Shown: in pieces, positions 1 through 9,236 of the stretch
How positions within the stretch are numbered: position 1 is the stretch's first letter
Layout: the number at the start of each line of letters is the position of its first letter
Source: Rickettsiales bacterium
Lineage (GTDB): Bacteria; Pseudomonadota; Alphaproteobacteria; Methylaequorales; Methylaequoraceae
Direction of reading: 5' to 3'
DNA: 64,000 nt
NCBI GenBank assembly: GCA_002691145.1
Contig: NZHE01000014.1
Coordinates: forward strand, 8,236 to 72,235
Notes under the pieces: generated by a model
Seen by the model: the letters and a program-made list of their open reading frames with translations, nothing else
Told to the model about the DNA's origin: nothing
Databases searched by the model: none
Translations under genes and position numbers: made by a program

Positions 1-1366
1 GGAGTTATCTCAAAATTGATTCCTGATTTCTCAAAAATAAATTTTAAAACACAATTTGATCTTCACCATGCTTATACCGTTGATCAACATACAATAAATG
101 CTTTAAATTTATTAAGAAAAATTAACTCTGACAATATCAAGATTAAATTTTTAGCTCATCCTTCAATTGTCTTCAAAAAGGTAAGGCATCCGAGAAGACT
201 TTTTTTATCTGTTTTGTTTCATGATATTGGAAAAGGGTTTGAAAAATCTCATCAGGAAAAAGGAGCCGATATTGCACGAAAGGTTCTGCCAAAATTAGGT
301 TATTCTAGAAAAGATATAGGTGAAATATGTTGGCTAGTACAGAATCATCTAATTTTTAGTGAGTTTGCTTTTAAAAAAGATTTAGAAGAAAAATCTGAAA
401 TTAAATCATTTACTCGAAAAATTCAGTCTTTAGAAAAATTACAATTGCTTTATCTTTTGACAGTAGTTGATGTTGCTTCTGTTAATCCCAAAAGTTGGAA
501 TAGTTGGAAAGGCTCACTATTAGAACGACTTTACCAAAAATGTTTAGAAGAAATACAAAAGCCATTATTCCTTAGAATCGAAATTTTTGATGAAAAAATA
601 AAAAAAAAGATTAAGAGAATCCAAAAGAAAGTTTTTTTTAATTTAGAAAAAAATACTGAAAAAGACTTCAATAATTTTTGCAATATTACAATTCCAGAAT
701 TTTGGACTTCACAACCAATAGAGAAAATTGCACATCAAATAGATTTCTTTTTTCTTGGGAGTGAATTATTAAAAGAAGACAACGTTTTAATTGAGAACTC
801 AAAAGTTAAAGGAATTTTAGAAGTCTCGGTTGTCACTAAAAATAGAAGAAAACTATTATTAGATATTATAGAAACATTTATTATTTTTGAAATGAATGTT
901 CTAGAGGCAAGAATTTTCACTTTTAAAAATGATCTTGTGATTGACACTTTTAAAATTACACCGTCTTCAAAATTGAAACTTAATGAGAACGATCTTGAGG
1001 AAAAAAAAAAAAAATTTATCAAAATATATGAACGAAAACCTAAAAAAACAAAAGAAATTAAAAAATTTATTTGCGGCTGAAGAACTAGTAAATAGATCAA
1101 TAAAAGATTCAAAATCAGTAGACATTGATATAGCCTCCTCAGAAATTTACTACATAATCAAAGTTACTTCCAATGATAGGCAATTTTTGTTATATGATAT
1201 ATTACAAATAATTTTAAAAGAAAAATTATCAATATCAGTCGCTAAAATTTCAACAACCTTGGATTACATTGAAGATATTTTCTATATTAAAAAAAAAGAA
1301 AATAAAAAAGTTTCAAAGAATAACAATCTTTCAAAATTAAAAGAAAGTCTGCTAAGGATAATTTAG
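1..1366 (+). CDS. glnD: GlnD, PII uridylyltransferase/uridylyl-removing enzyme, C-terminal part, interrupted by a poly-A frameshift
   Basis: The reading frame is open from base 1, so the N-terminal nucleotidyltransferase domain lies upstream of the window. What remains is the HD hydrolase domain, with the His-Asp pair at about 220-225 inside LFHDIGKG, followed by two ACT domains (about 805-960 and 1150-1270). GlnD uridylylates and de-uridylylates PII in response to glutamine. The frame shifts at a run of 14 A (1001-1014): the HD and first ACT domain are in the first frame, which ends at 1080, and the second ACT domain continues in another frame to the stop at 1366. Removing one A (or adding two) joins them. 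The second ACT domain is well preserved, so this looks like a homopolymer indel rather than decay. The stop overlaps the ribosome binding site of murJ. Confidence 0.88.
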
Positions 1367-1377
1367 AGGATAAATAT

Positions 1378-2937
1378 TTGTTTTTTAAAATTTTTTCAAT
1401 TATAGGGTCATTAACTTTTTTAAGTAGATTGCTTGGGTATTTTCGAGATTTTTTTATTGCTAAGTTGTTAGGAGCAGGATTAGTTTCAGATGCTTTTTTT
1501 GTCGCCTTTAAATTACCCAATTTATTTAGACGATTATTTGCTGAGGGCTCACTGAACTCAGCATTTATTCCGGTCTTAGCTGGTGTAAGAGAAAAAAAAG
1601 GAAGAAACGAAGCAAGTAATTTTTTATCAAAAATATTTTCTATCACATTGGTTTTTTTACTTTTCTTAGTTATCTTTTTTGAAATTATGATGCCATTTAT
1701 AATTTCTATGATTTCTCCGGGTTTTAATGAAGACTCTGAAAAGTATGAATTAACAATTTATTTGGCTAGATTAACATTTCCATTTTTACTTTTTATTTGT
1801 TTATCATCTCTTATTGGTGGATTTTTAAATACTGTTGGTAAGTTTGCAGCAATGGCTTTTATACCAGTAATTTTAAATCTCACTATGCTAACAGTTTTAT
1901 TTTTTTTTTCTTTTAATGAAGATTCTAAACAAACTATCTCACTTTTTTTATCTGCTTCTATTTCTTTGGCCGGTATAATTCAATTAATATGGTTGGTTTT
2001 AAATTTAAAAAAAAATCATTTTAATTTGAATTTTAAAATCAAAAATCTTTTTAAGATCTCACCTGAAATAAAAAAACTTGCAAAACTTTTTATTCCAGCA
2101 GTTTTTGGAAATGGTGTTTATCAGTTAAACCTTTTAGTAGACATGATTCTTGCATCAACACTAGTTCATGGTTCTATTTCTTATTTGTATTTTGCTGATA
2201 GAGTAAATCAACTTCCTATCGGGGTTATTGGAATTGCACTCAGTACCGCCCTTTTACCAATTTTATCAACACAAATAAAAAAGAAAGAATATAAAGAAGC
2301 TAATTTTACTATTAATAACTGCCTGCAAATAGGAATTATTTTTGTACTGCCTTGTGTTATTGGGATTTTGACACTCTCAAATCAAATTATTGAGATTCTA
2401 TTCGTCAGGGGTGAATTTAGTAATGAAGATGGCTTATCCACAAGTCTTGCCTTAACGGCTTTTTCATTTGGTTTACCAGCTTTTATTCTGATAAAAATTC
2501 TTGCGGCTAATTTTTTTGCTAGAGAAGATACAAGAACGCCTGTGAAAGTAGCTCTTGTAGCTGTAATTATTAATCTGATTCTTAATTTGATCCTTATTAA
2601 ATATTATCTTCATGTTGGCCTAGCGATAGCAACATCAATTTCTGCATGGGTAAATTGCTTACTACTATTTTTTATTCTTAAGAAAAGACAATTTATTAAA
2701 ATTAACAAAGATACTTTAAATGTTTTTATTAAATGTTCGTTTGCATCTATACTCATTGGAGTTTTCATAATTATTTCAAAAAAATCAATCATTATATTTA
2801 ATATTAATGATTTCTTTATTGTTAAATTTTTTAAATTATTTGGAACAATATTCATGAGTTTTAGTTTATACTTAGCTATGTTGTATTTGTTTAAAATCAG
2901 TCATTTTTTAAGATTTAATTTTGGAGGTAAAAATTAA
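1378..2937 (+). CDS. murJ: MurJ, lipid II flippase (MviN family)
   Basis: A polytopic inner-membrane protein of 519 residues, the usual MurJ length with about 14 hydrophobic segments. It carries the family signature RRLFAEGSLNSAF at residues 51-63 and the N-terminal arginines (LSRLLGYFRD, residues 15-24) of the flippase cavity. MurJ moves lipid II across the cytoplasmic membrane for peptidoglycan synthesis. The start is a TTG at 1378, chosen because AGAGGA at 1365-1370 sits 7 bases upstream and because MurJ proteins begin close to this point. The gene follows glnD by 11 bases, and its 3' end overlaps the start region of trpS. The glnD-murJ-trpS order is common in alphaproteobacteria. Confidence 0.95.
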   Translation: MFFKIFSIIGSLTFLSRLLGYFRDFFIAKLLGAGLVSDAFFVAFKLPNLFRRLFAEGSLNSAFIPVLAGVREKKGRNEASNFLSKIFSITLVFLLFLVIFFEIMMPFIISMISPGFNEDSEKYELTIYLARLTFPFLLFICLSSLIGGFLNTVGKFAAMAFIPVILNLTMLTVLFFFSFNEDSKQTISLFLSASISLAGIIQLIWLVLNLKKNHFNLNFKIKNLFKISPEIKKLAKLFIPAVFGNGVYQLNLLVDMILASTLVHGSISYLYFADRVNQLPIGVIGIALSTALLPILSTQIKKKEYKEANFTINNCLQIGIIFVLPCVIGILTLSNQIIEILFVRGEFSNEDGLSTSLALTAFSFGLPAFILIKILAANFFAREDTRTPVKVALVAVIINLILNLILIKYYLHVGLAIATSISAWVNCLLLFFILKKRQFIKINKDTLNVFIKCSFASILIGVFIIISKKSIIIFNINDFFIVKFFKLFGTIFMSFSLYLAMLYLFKISHFLRFNFGGKN

Positions 2938-3931
2938 CAAAAAAAAAATATTTTCTGGAGTTCAACCTACTGGAAATTTACATCTTGGAAATTATTTAGG
3001 TGCTATCAAAAATTGGGTTAATTTACAAAAAGAATCTGATTGTATTTTTTGTATTGTTGATCTTCACTCAATTACAAATTCAGATCAAGTCCAAGATTTA
3101 AAAAGTAACACTTATGAAGTGCTTTCTGCATATATAGCTGCAGGTATTGATACAAAAAAAAATATAATTTTCAAGCAATCATCAATTTCTGCACACTCTG
3201 AATTATCCTGGCTTTTGAGCTGTAGGACACCAATTGGATGGTTAAATAGAATGACCCAATTTAAAGATAAAGCCGGGAAAAATAAAGAGAAAGCTTCTGT
3301 TGGACTTTACTCATATCCGATACTAATGGCAGCTGATATTCTTTTGTATAAATCTACTCACGTTCCAGTTGGTGATGATCAAAAACAACATTTGGAGTTA
3401 TGCAGAGATATTGCTCAAAGTTTTAATAGATTTTATAATGTTGATTTTTTTCCGATACCAGAACCGATAATTTCCAAAAATTTTTCAAGAATAATGAGTT
3501 TAAAAGATGGAGAAAAAAAAATGAGTAAATCAGACGAATCTGATTTTTCAAGGATTAATATGAATGATAGTCAAGAACAGATATTAAAAAAAATAAAAAA
3601 AGCAAAAACCGATTCAAAAAACTTCCCTGAAAATGAGGAGGAATTATCTCAAAGACCAGAAATCAAAAATTTGATGGGTATTTATGCAAGTTTATCAAAA
3701 ATTACTACTAAAGAAATTATAAAAACTTATAAAAATAAAAATTTTTCAGAACTAAAACTTGACCTTTTTGAAATTATTAGCTCCGAGTTATTACCTATCT
3801 CAAAAGAAATGAGCAAGTTATTGAAGGATAAGAGATATCTTGAAGGTATTCTTAAAGAAGGACAAGAAAAAGCCTTTGAGATCTCCGAAAAAAATCTAAA
3901 AAAGGTTAAAGAAATAATAGGTCTAATTTAA
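2921..3931 (+). CDS. trpS: TrpS, tryptophanyl-tRNA synthetase
   Basis: A class I aminoacyl-tRNA synthetase of about 335 residues that charges tRNA-Trp. The HIGH-equivalent TGNLHLGNY lies at residues 17-25 and the KMSKS loop at about 200-204. The start is uncertain. The only standard initiation codon is the TTG at 2921, which has no Shine-Dalgarno sequence. A strong GGAGG at 2923-2927 sits inside this N-terminus, 5 bases before an in-frame ATT at 2933. ATT initiation would give a protein starting MNKKKIFSG, which matches the usual short N-terminus of TrpS. The coordinates follow the TTG. The 3' end shares its last base with the next gene (TAATG). Confidence 0.95.
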   Translation: MEVKINKKKIFSGVQPTGNLHLGNYLGAIKNWVNLQKESDCIFCIVDLHSITNSDQVQDLKSNTYEVLSAYIAAGIDTKKNIIFKQSSISAHSELSWLLSCRTPIGWLNRMTQFKDKAGKNKEKASVGLYSYPILMAADILLYKSTHVPVGDDQKQHLELCRDIAQSFNRFYNVDFFPIPEPIISKNFSRIMSLKDGEKKMSKSDESDFSRINMNDSQEQILKKIKKAKTDSKNFPENEEELSQRPEIKNLMGIYASLSKITTKEIIKTYKNKNFSELKLDLFEIISSELLPISKEMSKLLKDKRYLEGILKEGQEKAFEISEKNLKKVKEIIGLI

Positions 3932-4842
3932 TGTACTATTTTCTTCCTATTGCTGAGATTGAAATAAATATTTTAATAATTTTATTTAGTGGCTTTTTTG
4001 TAGGTTTTTTGTCGGGGTTGTTTGGTGTAGGGGGTGGGTTCTTAATGACTCCAATTCTTATCTTTTTAGGGATTCCACCAGCAACTGCAGTTGCAACAGA
4101 GTCAACACAGATCTTAGGTTCATCTGTTTCAGGTGCTACAGCTCATGGTAGAAAAAATAACATCGACTATGAGATTGGAATATTTTTGTTGGTGGGTGGT
4201 ATTTTCGGATCTACTCTCGGTGTTGTTTTTTTTAAGTTTATGAGGGAGTCAGGTAATATAGATCTTATTATTAGCGTAATGTATATAATTTTTTTAGCAA
4301 TCATTGGAATTTTAATGTTTATCGAAAGTGCACTTTCACTGTTTAAGGATTCTGAAATAAAAAAGAAGACTAAAAAAAGAAACCTCTTAGATGCACTGCC
4401 ATTAAAATTAAAGTTCAGAAAGTCAAAAATTTACAAATCAATTTTGCTACCTATTTTAATTGGTTCTTTTGTTGGGATTTTATCTGCATTGATGGGGGTT
4501 GGAGGTGGGTTTGTTATGGTTCCTGCGATGATATATTTATTAAAAATGAGTACTGTTACAGCAATCGGAACCTCTTTATTTCAAATTGTTTTTGTGACGG
4601 CTAATGTAACGATTCTTCAAGCAACTTATAATCAGTCCGTTGACTTGATACTTGCCATTTTCTTATTGATCGGCGGCGTCATTGGGGCTCAGATTGGTTC
4701 AAGGTATACGTCAAGATTTAAAGGCGAACAATTGAGAATTCTGCTTGCATCTGTCGTTATTATTGTTTGTTTTAAGATGTCTTTTGATTTAGCAAGAGAG
4801 CCTCTTATGAACTCAAGAATAATAATTCAAGATATAAGCTAA
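3931..4842 (+). CDS. TauE/SafE family membrane transporter (probable sulfite or organosulfonate exporter)
   Basis: A 303-residue integral membrane protein with two homologous halves, each carrying the glycine-rich family motif: GVGGGFLMTP near residue 31 and GVGGGFVMVP near residue 188. Each motif is followed by a conserved A-A-x-T/G-T/S region. TauE/SafE proteins are anion-type exporters implicated in efflux of sulfite, sulfoacetate or other sulfur compounds, but the substrate cannot be read from sequence. The start codon overlaps the trpS stop by one base. The downstream TIGR02186-type gene follows with a one-base overlap (TAATG) and is a typical partner, so the two are probably co-translated. 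Confidence 0.88.
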   Translation: MYYFLPIAEIEINILIILFSGFFVGFLSGLFGVGGGFLMTPILIFLGIPPATAVATESTQILGSSVSGATAHGRKNNIDYEIGIFLLVGGIFGSTLGVVFFKFMRESGNIDLIISVMYIIFLAIIGILMFIESALSLFKDSEIKKKTKKRNLLDALPLKLKFRKSKIYKSILLPILIGSFVGILSALMGVGGGFVMVPAMIYLLKMSTVTAIGTSLFQIVFVTANVTILQATYNQSVDLILAIFLLIGGVIGAQIGSRYTSRFKGEQLRILLASVVIIVCFKMSFDLAREPLMNSRIIIQDIS

Positions 4843-5543
4843 TGCTAAATATACTCTCTTTCATTTTTGTATTTCTTTTTTCGAGTTGTTTAGATTCAAA
4901 AAATTTTAGTTTTGATGTCTCAAGGAATTTAATTCATTTAGATAAGAATTTTGAACCTACATTTAATATTTTTGGTTACAACAATTTTAATAACGAAATT
5001 TTTCTCAAAATAAAAGGACCTACTCAGTCGGTCATACTCCAAAAGAAAAAAAAAATTTTTAATATATGGACCTGGAAAAGATCGGGAAAATTTACTTTTC
5101 CTTCCTTATTTCACTTTTACACTAATAAGTTATCACAGACCTCTGAATTTAAAATAAAAAAACAAATGTTTGATGAAATAAAAGTTTTTGGAAAGGATAA
5201 TGACAATTTGAAAAGAGATTTGATTGAAAATAAAATGAAAAGTCAGCTTTTTTTGATAAAAAACGATGCATTTGAGGATGTTGATAAGAATATTAAAGGT
5301 TTTTTTAAAATACCAGTGAACATCCCATTTAATGCTAATCCAGGAAAATATGTGATTTCTCTAGAAACTCTGAACGGCAAGGAGATTTTGAAAAAAGAAA
5401 AGATAATTTTCATAAAAAAGCCTGGAATTAATTCATTCATTTATAAATTTGCCCATCAGCTTTCACTTCTATATGGTTTATTTTGTGCTATAGTAGCAAT
5501 AAGCTTGGGTTTAGCTGCAGGCTATTTTTTTAGAAGAATATAA
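4842..5543 (+). CDS. TIGR02186-like secreted protein, partner of the TauE/SafE transporter
   Basis: A 233-residue protein of unknown function. It has an N-terminal hydrophobic signal ending in FSSC (residues 13-16), which could be a lipobox, a long extracytoplasmic region, and a single C-terminal transmembrane helix at about residues 207-230. The middle contains a G-P motif followed by K-K and an IWTW segment (about residues 58-77), the pattern of the TIGR02186 family, which is found next to TauE/SafE genes in alphaproteobacteria. Its start shares one base with the transporter stop. An in-frame run of A at about 5046-5055 does not break the gene. It may be an accessory or sensory subunit on the periplasmic side; this is inferred from gene pairing only. 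Confidence 0.72.
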   Translation: MLNILSFIFVFLFSSCLDSKNFSFDVSRNLIHLDKNFEPTFNIFGYNNFNNEIFLKIKGPTQSVILQKKKKIFNIWTWKRSGKFTFPSLFHFYTNKLSQTSEFKIKKQMFDEIKVFGKDNDNLKRDLIENKMKSQLFLIKNDAFEDVDKNIKGFFKIPVNIPFNANPGKYVISLETLNGKEILKKEKIIFIKKPGINSFIYKFAHQLSLLYGLFCAIVAISLGLAAGYFFRRI

Positions 5544-5549
5544 TAAATT

Positions 5550-6017
5550 ATGAAAAAAGAATTAAATTTTTTGGTTATCATAGATAATTCTAAAGAAATG
5601 TTTAATGCCTTGAGGTACGCTGCTTGGAGAGCTTCTAGAGCAAATGGAAAAGTTGTGATTCTTTATACGTTTGAAAGTTTAGAATTTAGTCACTGGAAAG
5701 CTGTTGAGAGTATAGCTGAAAAGGAACTCAAGGAAGAGGCGGAAGATAAAATTAAGGAGTACGAAGCCTTAGTATTTTCCATTTGTAGGAAGAAACCCAA
5801 AAAATACATTATGAAGGGTGATCGGCTAGATTGTATTTTAAAGTTTTTAGATTCTAATAAATTTATTTCAAATTTAATTTTAGCTGCGTCTTCTAGCACA
5901 GGGGGCCCTGGTCCTTTGATCTCAGGCTTTACCGGCAAGCATAGGACAAAATTAAAAGTCCCACTAACAATTATACCTGGAAATTTATCAGAAGAAGAAA
6001 TTGACAATTTATTTTAA
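5550..6017 (+). CDS. Universal stress protein (UspA) family protein
   Basis: A 155-residue single-domain Usp protein with alpha/beta nucleotide-binding fold features: a leading beta strand with an Asp (LVIIDNS, residues 7-13), the N-A-L-R-Y-A helix after it, and a C-terminal glycine/serine-rich segment (STGGPGP ... GFTGK) before the final VPLTIIPG strand, equivalent to the ATP-binding G-x2-G-x9-G-S/T motif. Such proteins are cytoplasmic stress-response proteins without a defined reaction. It follows the TIGR02186-like gene by 6 bases and precedes the NifU-like gene, a neighbourhood seen in other alphaproteobacteria. Confidence 0.82.
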   Translation: MKKELNFLVIIDNSKEMFNALRYAAWRASRANGKVVILYTFESLEFSHWKAVESIAEKELKEEAEDKIKEYEALVFSICRKKPKKYIMKGDRLDCILKFLDSNKFISNLILAASSSTGGPGPLISGFTGKHRTKLKVPLTIIPGNLSEEEIDNLF

Positions 6018-6034
6018 TTCATTATTTTAGATTT

Positions 6035-6601
6035 ATGTTTATACAGACAGAAACAACACCTAATCCATTAACTTTAAAGTTTATTCCTGAAAGGGTTGTA
6101 CTTAAAAAAGGTACATTGGAATTTAAAAATAAAGATGAAGCAAAATCTTCCCCTCTTGCATTGTCACTATTTGATAATGACATGGTAAGAAATGTATTTC
6201 TTGGAAAAGATTTTATAACTGTTACCAAGTCTGAAAAATCAAGCTGGGAATCTTTAAAACCTGATCTTTTATCGAGAATTATGGACTTTTATTCTCATAG
6301 TACTGACGTGGTTAACGAAGATGTTTTAGAACAAAATAATAATGTAGAAGAAAACTTTGATGTAAAAGATTTAGATATTGTAAATCAGATTAAAACTCTT
6401 TTAGAAGAAAAAATAAAGCCTGCTGTTGCTCAAGACGGAGGTGACATAAGATTCAATGGATTTGATGCTGGGATTGTTTATTTAGAATTGAGAGGAGCCT
6501 GTGCTGGTTGCCCTAGCTCTACATTAACTCTTAAGTCTGGGATAGAAAATATGCTGAAATACTATATTCCTGAAATAAAATCTGTCGAAGCTATCAACTA
6601 A
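6035..6601 (+). CDS. NifU-like Fe-S scaffold/carrier protein (Nfu N-terminal plus NifU C-terminal domain)
   Basis: 188 residues in two domains. The N-terminal Nfu_N domain (residues 1-87) starts with the diagnostic MFIQTETTPNP. The C-terminal NifU thioredoxin-like domain (about 118-188) carries the C-x-x-C ligand pair at residues 156 and 159 (GACAGCPSS). Proteins of this architecture, like mitochondrial Nfu1, deliver 4Fe-4S clusters to client enzymes in the cytoplasm. It lies between the Usp gene and a Bax-like gene. The domain pattern is complete and the length typical. Confidence 0.92.
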   Translation: MFIQTETTPNPLTLKFIPERVVLKKGTLEFKNKDEAKSSPLALSLFDNDMVRNVFLGKDFITVTKSEKSSWESLKPDLLSRIMDFYSHSTDVVNEDVLEQNNNVEENFDVKDLDIVNQIKTLLEEKIKPAVAQDGGDIRFNGFDAGIVYLELRGACAGCPSSTLTLKSGIENMLKYYIPEIKSVEAIN

Positions 6602-6604
6602 GTA

Positions 6605-7546
6605 ATGACCACCCGTGATAGCTCTTATAAATATTATATATATTCACTCATATTTATAATCTTTTTTAGCTATGTTTTTGCAGTCGGAAAGTTTTTTTTT
6701 TTCAAAACGGATGAGCAATATTTTAAACCTATAAGCTACCAAATATATACCTCTAATAATGACGTTTTCAATCAATCGCCAGAGATAATTAATCTCTCCT
6801 CTGAGATGAAAGAAATTTTTGATAGAGAGAATTTCAATCTTGAAAAATTAGTTAATGGAAATTTTGAAAGTTTAATAATTTTCTCTTCTTTACCAGAAGA
6901 TTTTTTCGAACTAGACCTCAACATTGATAAGCAAGAACTTTTTATAAAGGTTGTTACATCTATTTTATACGTGGAAAATAAGAAAGTTTTAAATCTAAGG
7001 AAACAAATATTGGAATGGTGGACTGAAAATGATGGAGAAATAATTGATAAGATTTATTGGCCTGAGTGGTTGAAAAATGTAAGTGAGGATTATATGCACA
7101 ATGATAAAAATATCGGAAACCTTCTTATTAAGGTAGATATGGTTCCTACTTCGATGGCAGTTGCCCAATCCATAATAGAAAGCGGATGGGGGAACTCAAG
7201 ATTTACCAAAGAGGGCAATGCAATTTTTGGTCAGTATACCTATGATCAAAGAGCCGGAATGGTTCCAGCTAGTAGGACTGATAGTGATAAGCATTTGATT
7301 CGAAAATTTTCAAATCTTTCTGAATCTGTAGAGTCTTACATAAAAAATATAAATACACACCCAGCATACGAAAAATTTAGAGAACAAAGGAAAAGTTTGA
7401 GAATGAATGGAGAAAAGTTAATCGGACATAATTTAGTTGAAAATTTATCAAATTATTCTGAAAAAAAAAATCTTTACATAAATGATGTAAAAAAAATTAT
7501 TGAAGATTATGAATTTGAAAAATTTGATAACATTTTATTTAATTAA
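6605..7546 (+). CDS. Bax-like/FlgJ-like glucosaminidase-domain protein (peptidoglycan hydrolase)
   Basis: A 313-residue protein with one N-terminal transmembrane segment (about residues 11-30) that anchors a periplasmic domain. The C-terminal half has the GH73/Bax glucosaminidase core: MAVAQSIIESGWG at about 182-194 with the expected catalytic glutamate in IES, then N-x-I-F-G and a FSNLSESVESYI segment. The family cleaves beta-N-acetylglucosaminyl bonds in peptidoglycan. It converges on the dipeptidase gene, and the two stop codons are nested in one TTAA (7543-7546). Together the neighbours suggest cell-wall turnover or recycling. Confidence 0.82.
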   Translation: MTTRDSSYKYYIYSLIFIIFFSYVFAVGKFFFFKTDEQYFKPISYQIYTSNNDVFNQSPEIINLSSEMKEIFDRENFNLEKLVNGNFESLIIFSSLPEDFFELDLNIDKQELFIKVVTSILYVENKKVLNLRKQILEWWTENDGEIIDKIYWPEWLKNVSEDYMHNDKNIGNLLIKVDMVPTSMAVAQSIIESGWGNSRFTKEGNAIFGQYTYDQRAGMVPASRTDSDKHLIRKFSNLSESVESYIKNINTHPAYEKFREQRKSLRMNGEKLIGHNLVENLSNYSEKKNLYINDVKKIIEDYEFEKFDNILFN

Positions 7547-8115
7547 TAAATTGTTAAAGGTTGGTCAATATCCTCGTCTCCTAGAAGAGGAAAGTTTTTA
7601 GAATTAAAAAGTTGATAGTGCCACCATTCATTTCTAAAAAAATCCCATCCTGCGGAAGTCATTAAGCCTAATAATAATATTCTATTCTCAAAGGCCTTTT
7701 TCGAAATATATTTTGACGAATGATACGAGAGAGAAGAAAATTCATCAAAACCTGTACCCATATCTAGCTCTCTTCCATTTTTATCAATTAGTGTTAGATC
7801 TACGGCGGCGCCCCTTGAATGTGGTGAACCCTTTTTGGGAGGTACTATGAAATTGGGATTAGGTAAAAAATCCCAAAGTTTTCTTTGAGATTGAACAGGT
7901 CTAAAACCATCAAAAATTTTAATTCTATAACCCAATTTTTTTGCAAGCTCTACAGCAATATGAAGATGCTCAAAAGCTATTGGATTTAGATATAATTCAT
8001 TTCGACAATAAATTTTTTTTTTGGTAAAATTATCATTTGTAGAGTATTTTAGATCTATGTCTATATCAATATTTTTATTTGTGACTTTTACTAATTTTTT
8101 TTTAATCATTTTCAA
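7543..8115 (-). CDS. ddpX: D-alanyl-D-alanine dipeptidase (VanX/DdpX family)
   Basis: 190 residues with a complete zinc site. The S-x-H-x(3)-G-x-A-x-D motif gives His99 and Asp106 (SPHSRGAAVD), and E-x-x-H gives Glu163 and His166 (NEWWH). An arginine in FDGFRP (residue 72) matches the VanX substrate-binding arginine. The enzyme hydrolyses D-Ala-D-Ala, here most likely for peptidoglycan recycling or use of D-Ala rather than vancomycin resistance, since no vanH or vanA is present. No signal peptide is seen, so it may be cytoplasmic. A second Met at residue 3 is an alternative start. The gene is divergent from tsaB with about 20 bases between starts. Confidence 0.9.
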   Translation of the reverse strand: MKMIKKKLVKVTNKNIDIDIDLKYSTNDNFTKKKIYCRNELYLNPIAFEHLHIAVELAKKLGYRIKIFDGFRPVQSQRKLWDFLPNPNFIVPPKKGSPHSRGAAVDLTLIDKNGRELDMGTGFDEFSSLSYHSSKYISKKAFENRILLLGLMTSAGWDFFRNEWWHYQLFNSKNFPLLGDEDIDQPLTIY

Positions 8116-8135
8116 ATAAGTAGGAAAATAATTTT

Positions 8136-8795
8136 ATGATATCACTATCTCTTTATTGTTCAAGTGACTCTGTTTCTTTAGCCTTATTTGATAAAGAAAA
8201 AGAGATTTTATTTCTCCAAAAAAAAACCGAAAGCAAAAATAAATCTGATATTTTAATAGCTTTGATTAAAAAACTTTTTGAAAATTTTAGTTCTAAAAAA
8301 TTAAGGTTTATTTACTTTTCGAGAGGGCCTGGAAGTTTTACCTCAATCCGATCCTTAGTATCAATAGCACAGGGCATTAGGCTTTCAAATAAATCAAAAA
8401 TCATGACAACCACAATATTTGAAATCTTTTTATATCAAATATTAAAAAATAAAAAACCAGTTTTATTTGTATATAAAGATTCAAGAAGAGATTTTTATTT
8501 TCAGTTTTTCGATTTTATTGATTTAAAATTTGTAAAAGTCTCGAGGATCTTATCAGGTGATATTCTGAAAATAAACAAAAAAGTTCAAGAATTTTTAAAA
8601 GAAAAACAGATGACTAAACTATTTACTTATTCAAATGAAACACATGACGAAATTAAAGAAATATCTAATATTAAATTCCAAGAGTTATCCATAGATGCAA
8701 GAAGTGTATTTCAGGCAATAAATTTTGGTTTTGCTAGTAAGAGAATTAGCATAATTTATCATCATCCTCATTATGGAAAAAGAATTAATAATTAG
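8136..8795 (+). CDS. tsaB: TsaB, tRNA threonylcarbamoyladenosine biosynthesis protein
   Basis: 219 residues with an ASKHA-type fold and the TsaB hallmark GPGSFTSIR at residues 64-72 (the canonical form is GPGSFTGLR). TsaB works with TsaD and TsaE to transfer the threonylcarbamoyl group onto A37 of ANN-decoding tRNAs. The C-terminal half is poorly conserved, as usual for this family. The gene overlaps rimI by 23 bases, and the tsaB-rimI order is a classical pairing that supports the call. Confidence 0.85.
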   Translation: MISLSLYCSSDSVSLALFDKEKEILFLQKKTESKNKSDILIALIKKLFENFSSKKLRFIYFSRGPGSFTSIRSLVSIAQGIRLSNKSKIMTTTIFEIFLYQILKNKKPVLFVYKDSRRDFYFQFFDFIDLKFVKVSRILSGDILKINKKVQEFLKEKQMTKLFTYSNETHDEIKEISNIKFQELSIDARSVFQAINFGFASKRISIIYHHPHYGKRINN

Positions 8796-9234
8796 GAAAA
8801 TAAAGATTAATGATCTAAAAAAAATTGAATCTCTTCAGAGAGAAAATGCTGATGAAATTAATAATATTTGGACATTTAATGAAATTTTCAGATTTGTTGA
8901 AAGACAAAATGGATTAGCATATCTTTCAGAAAAAAACAAAGAACTTAATGGGTTCATTTTGTGTTTGAGCAATGAAGATTTATTAGATGTTTTTATAATT
9001 TTCGTAGCTCCACTTTATAGAAGAGGAGGTATAGCAAAAAAATTCATTAATCTCTGCAAAAAATACTGCGAGAAAAACTCCTTAAAGAAAATATCCTTAG
9101 AAGTTAGCGATCAAAATTTTGCTGCAAAAAAACTTTACAAAAAATTAAAATTCAAACAAGTTGGCCTTAGAAAAGATTATTATTCTATTAATGGAATAAA
9201 ACAAGACGCAATTATTATGCAATTAAATATTTAA
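8773..9234 (+). CDS. rimI: RimI-like GNAT N-acetyltransferase
   Basis: A 153-residue single GNAT domain. The acetyl-CoA-binding segment V-x-P-x-Y-R-R-x-G-I-A lies at about residues 77-88 (the usual form is R/Q-x-x-G-x-G/A), followed by a conserved S-x-x-N-x-x-A-x-x-L-Y-x-K-x-x-F pattern near 116-133. RimI acetylates the N-terminal alanine of ribosomal protein S18, and paralogues have other targets. The assignment leans on its overlap with tsaB. It converges on the TusA-like gene with a two-base gap. Confidence 0.8.
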   Translation: MEKELIIRKIKINDLKKIESLQRENADEINNIWTFNEIFRFVERQNGLAYLSEKNKELNGFILCLSNEDLLDVFIIFVAPLYRRGGIAKKFINLCKKYCEKNSLKKISLEVSDQNFAAKKLYKKLKFKQVGLRKDYYSINGIKQDAIIMQLNI

Positions 9235-9236
9235 AG

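Noticed and set aside
735..1112. Long open frames antisense to glnD, and similar shadow frames antisense to pnp, coaBC, cysK and PBP1A
   Set aside because: They lie wholly inside recognisable genes, show no domain and have no ribosome binding sites.
2434..2442. Perfect DnaA box TTATCCACA inside murJ, and another on the opposite strand inside cysK (about 32893-32901)
   Set aside because: Single boxes 30 kb apart inside genes and not near dnaA. About one such match is expected by chance in both strands of 64 kb at this base composition, so no origin is claimed.
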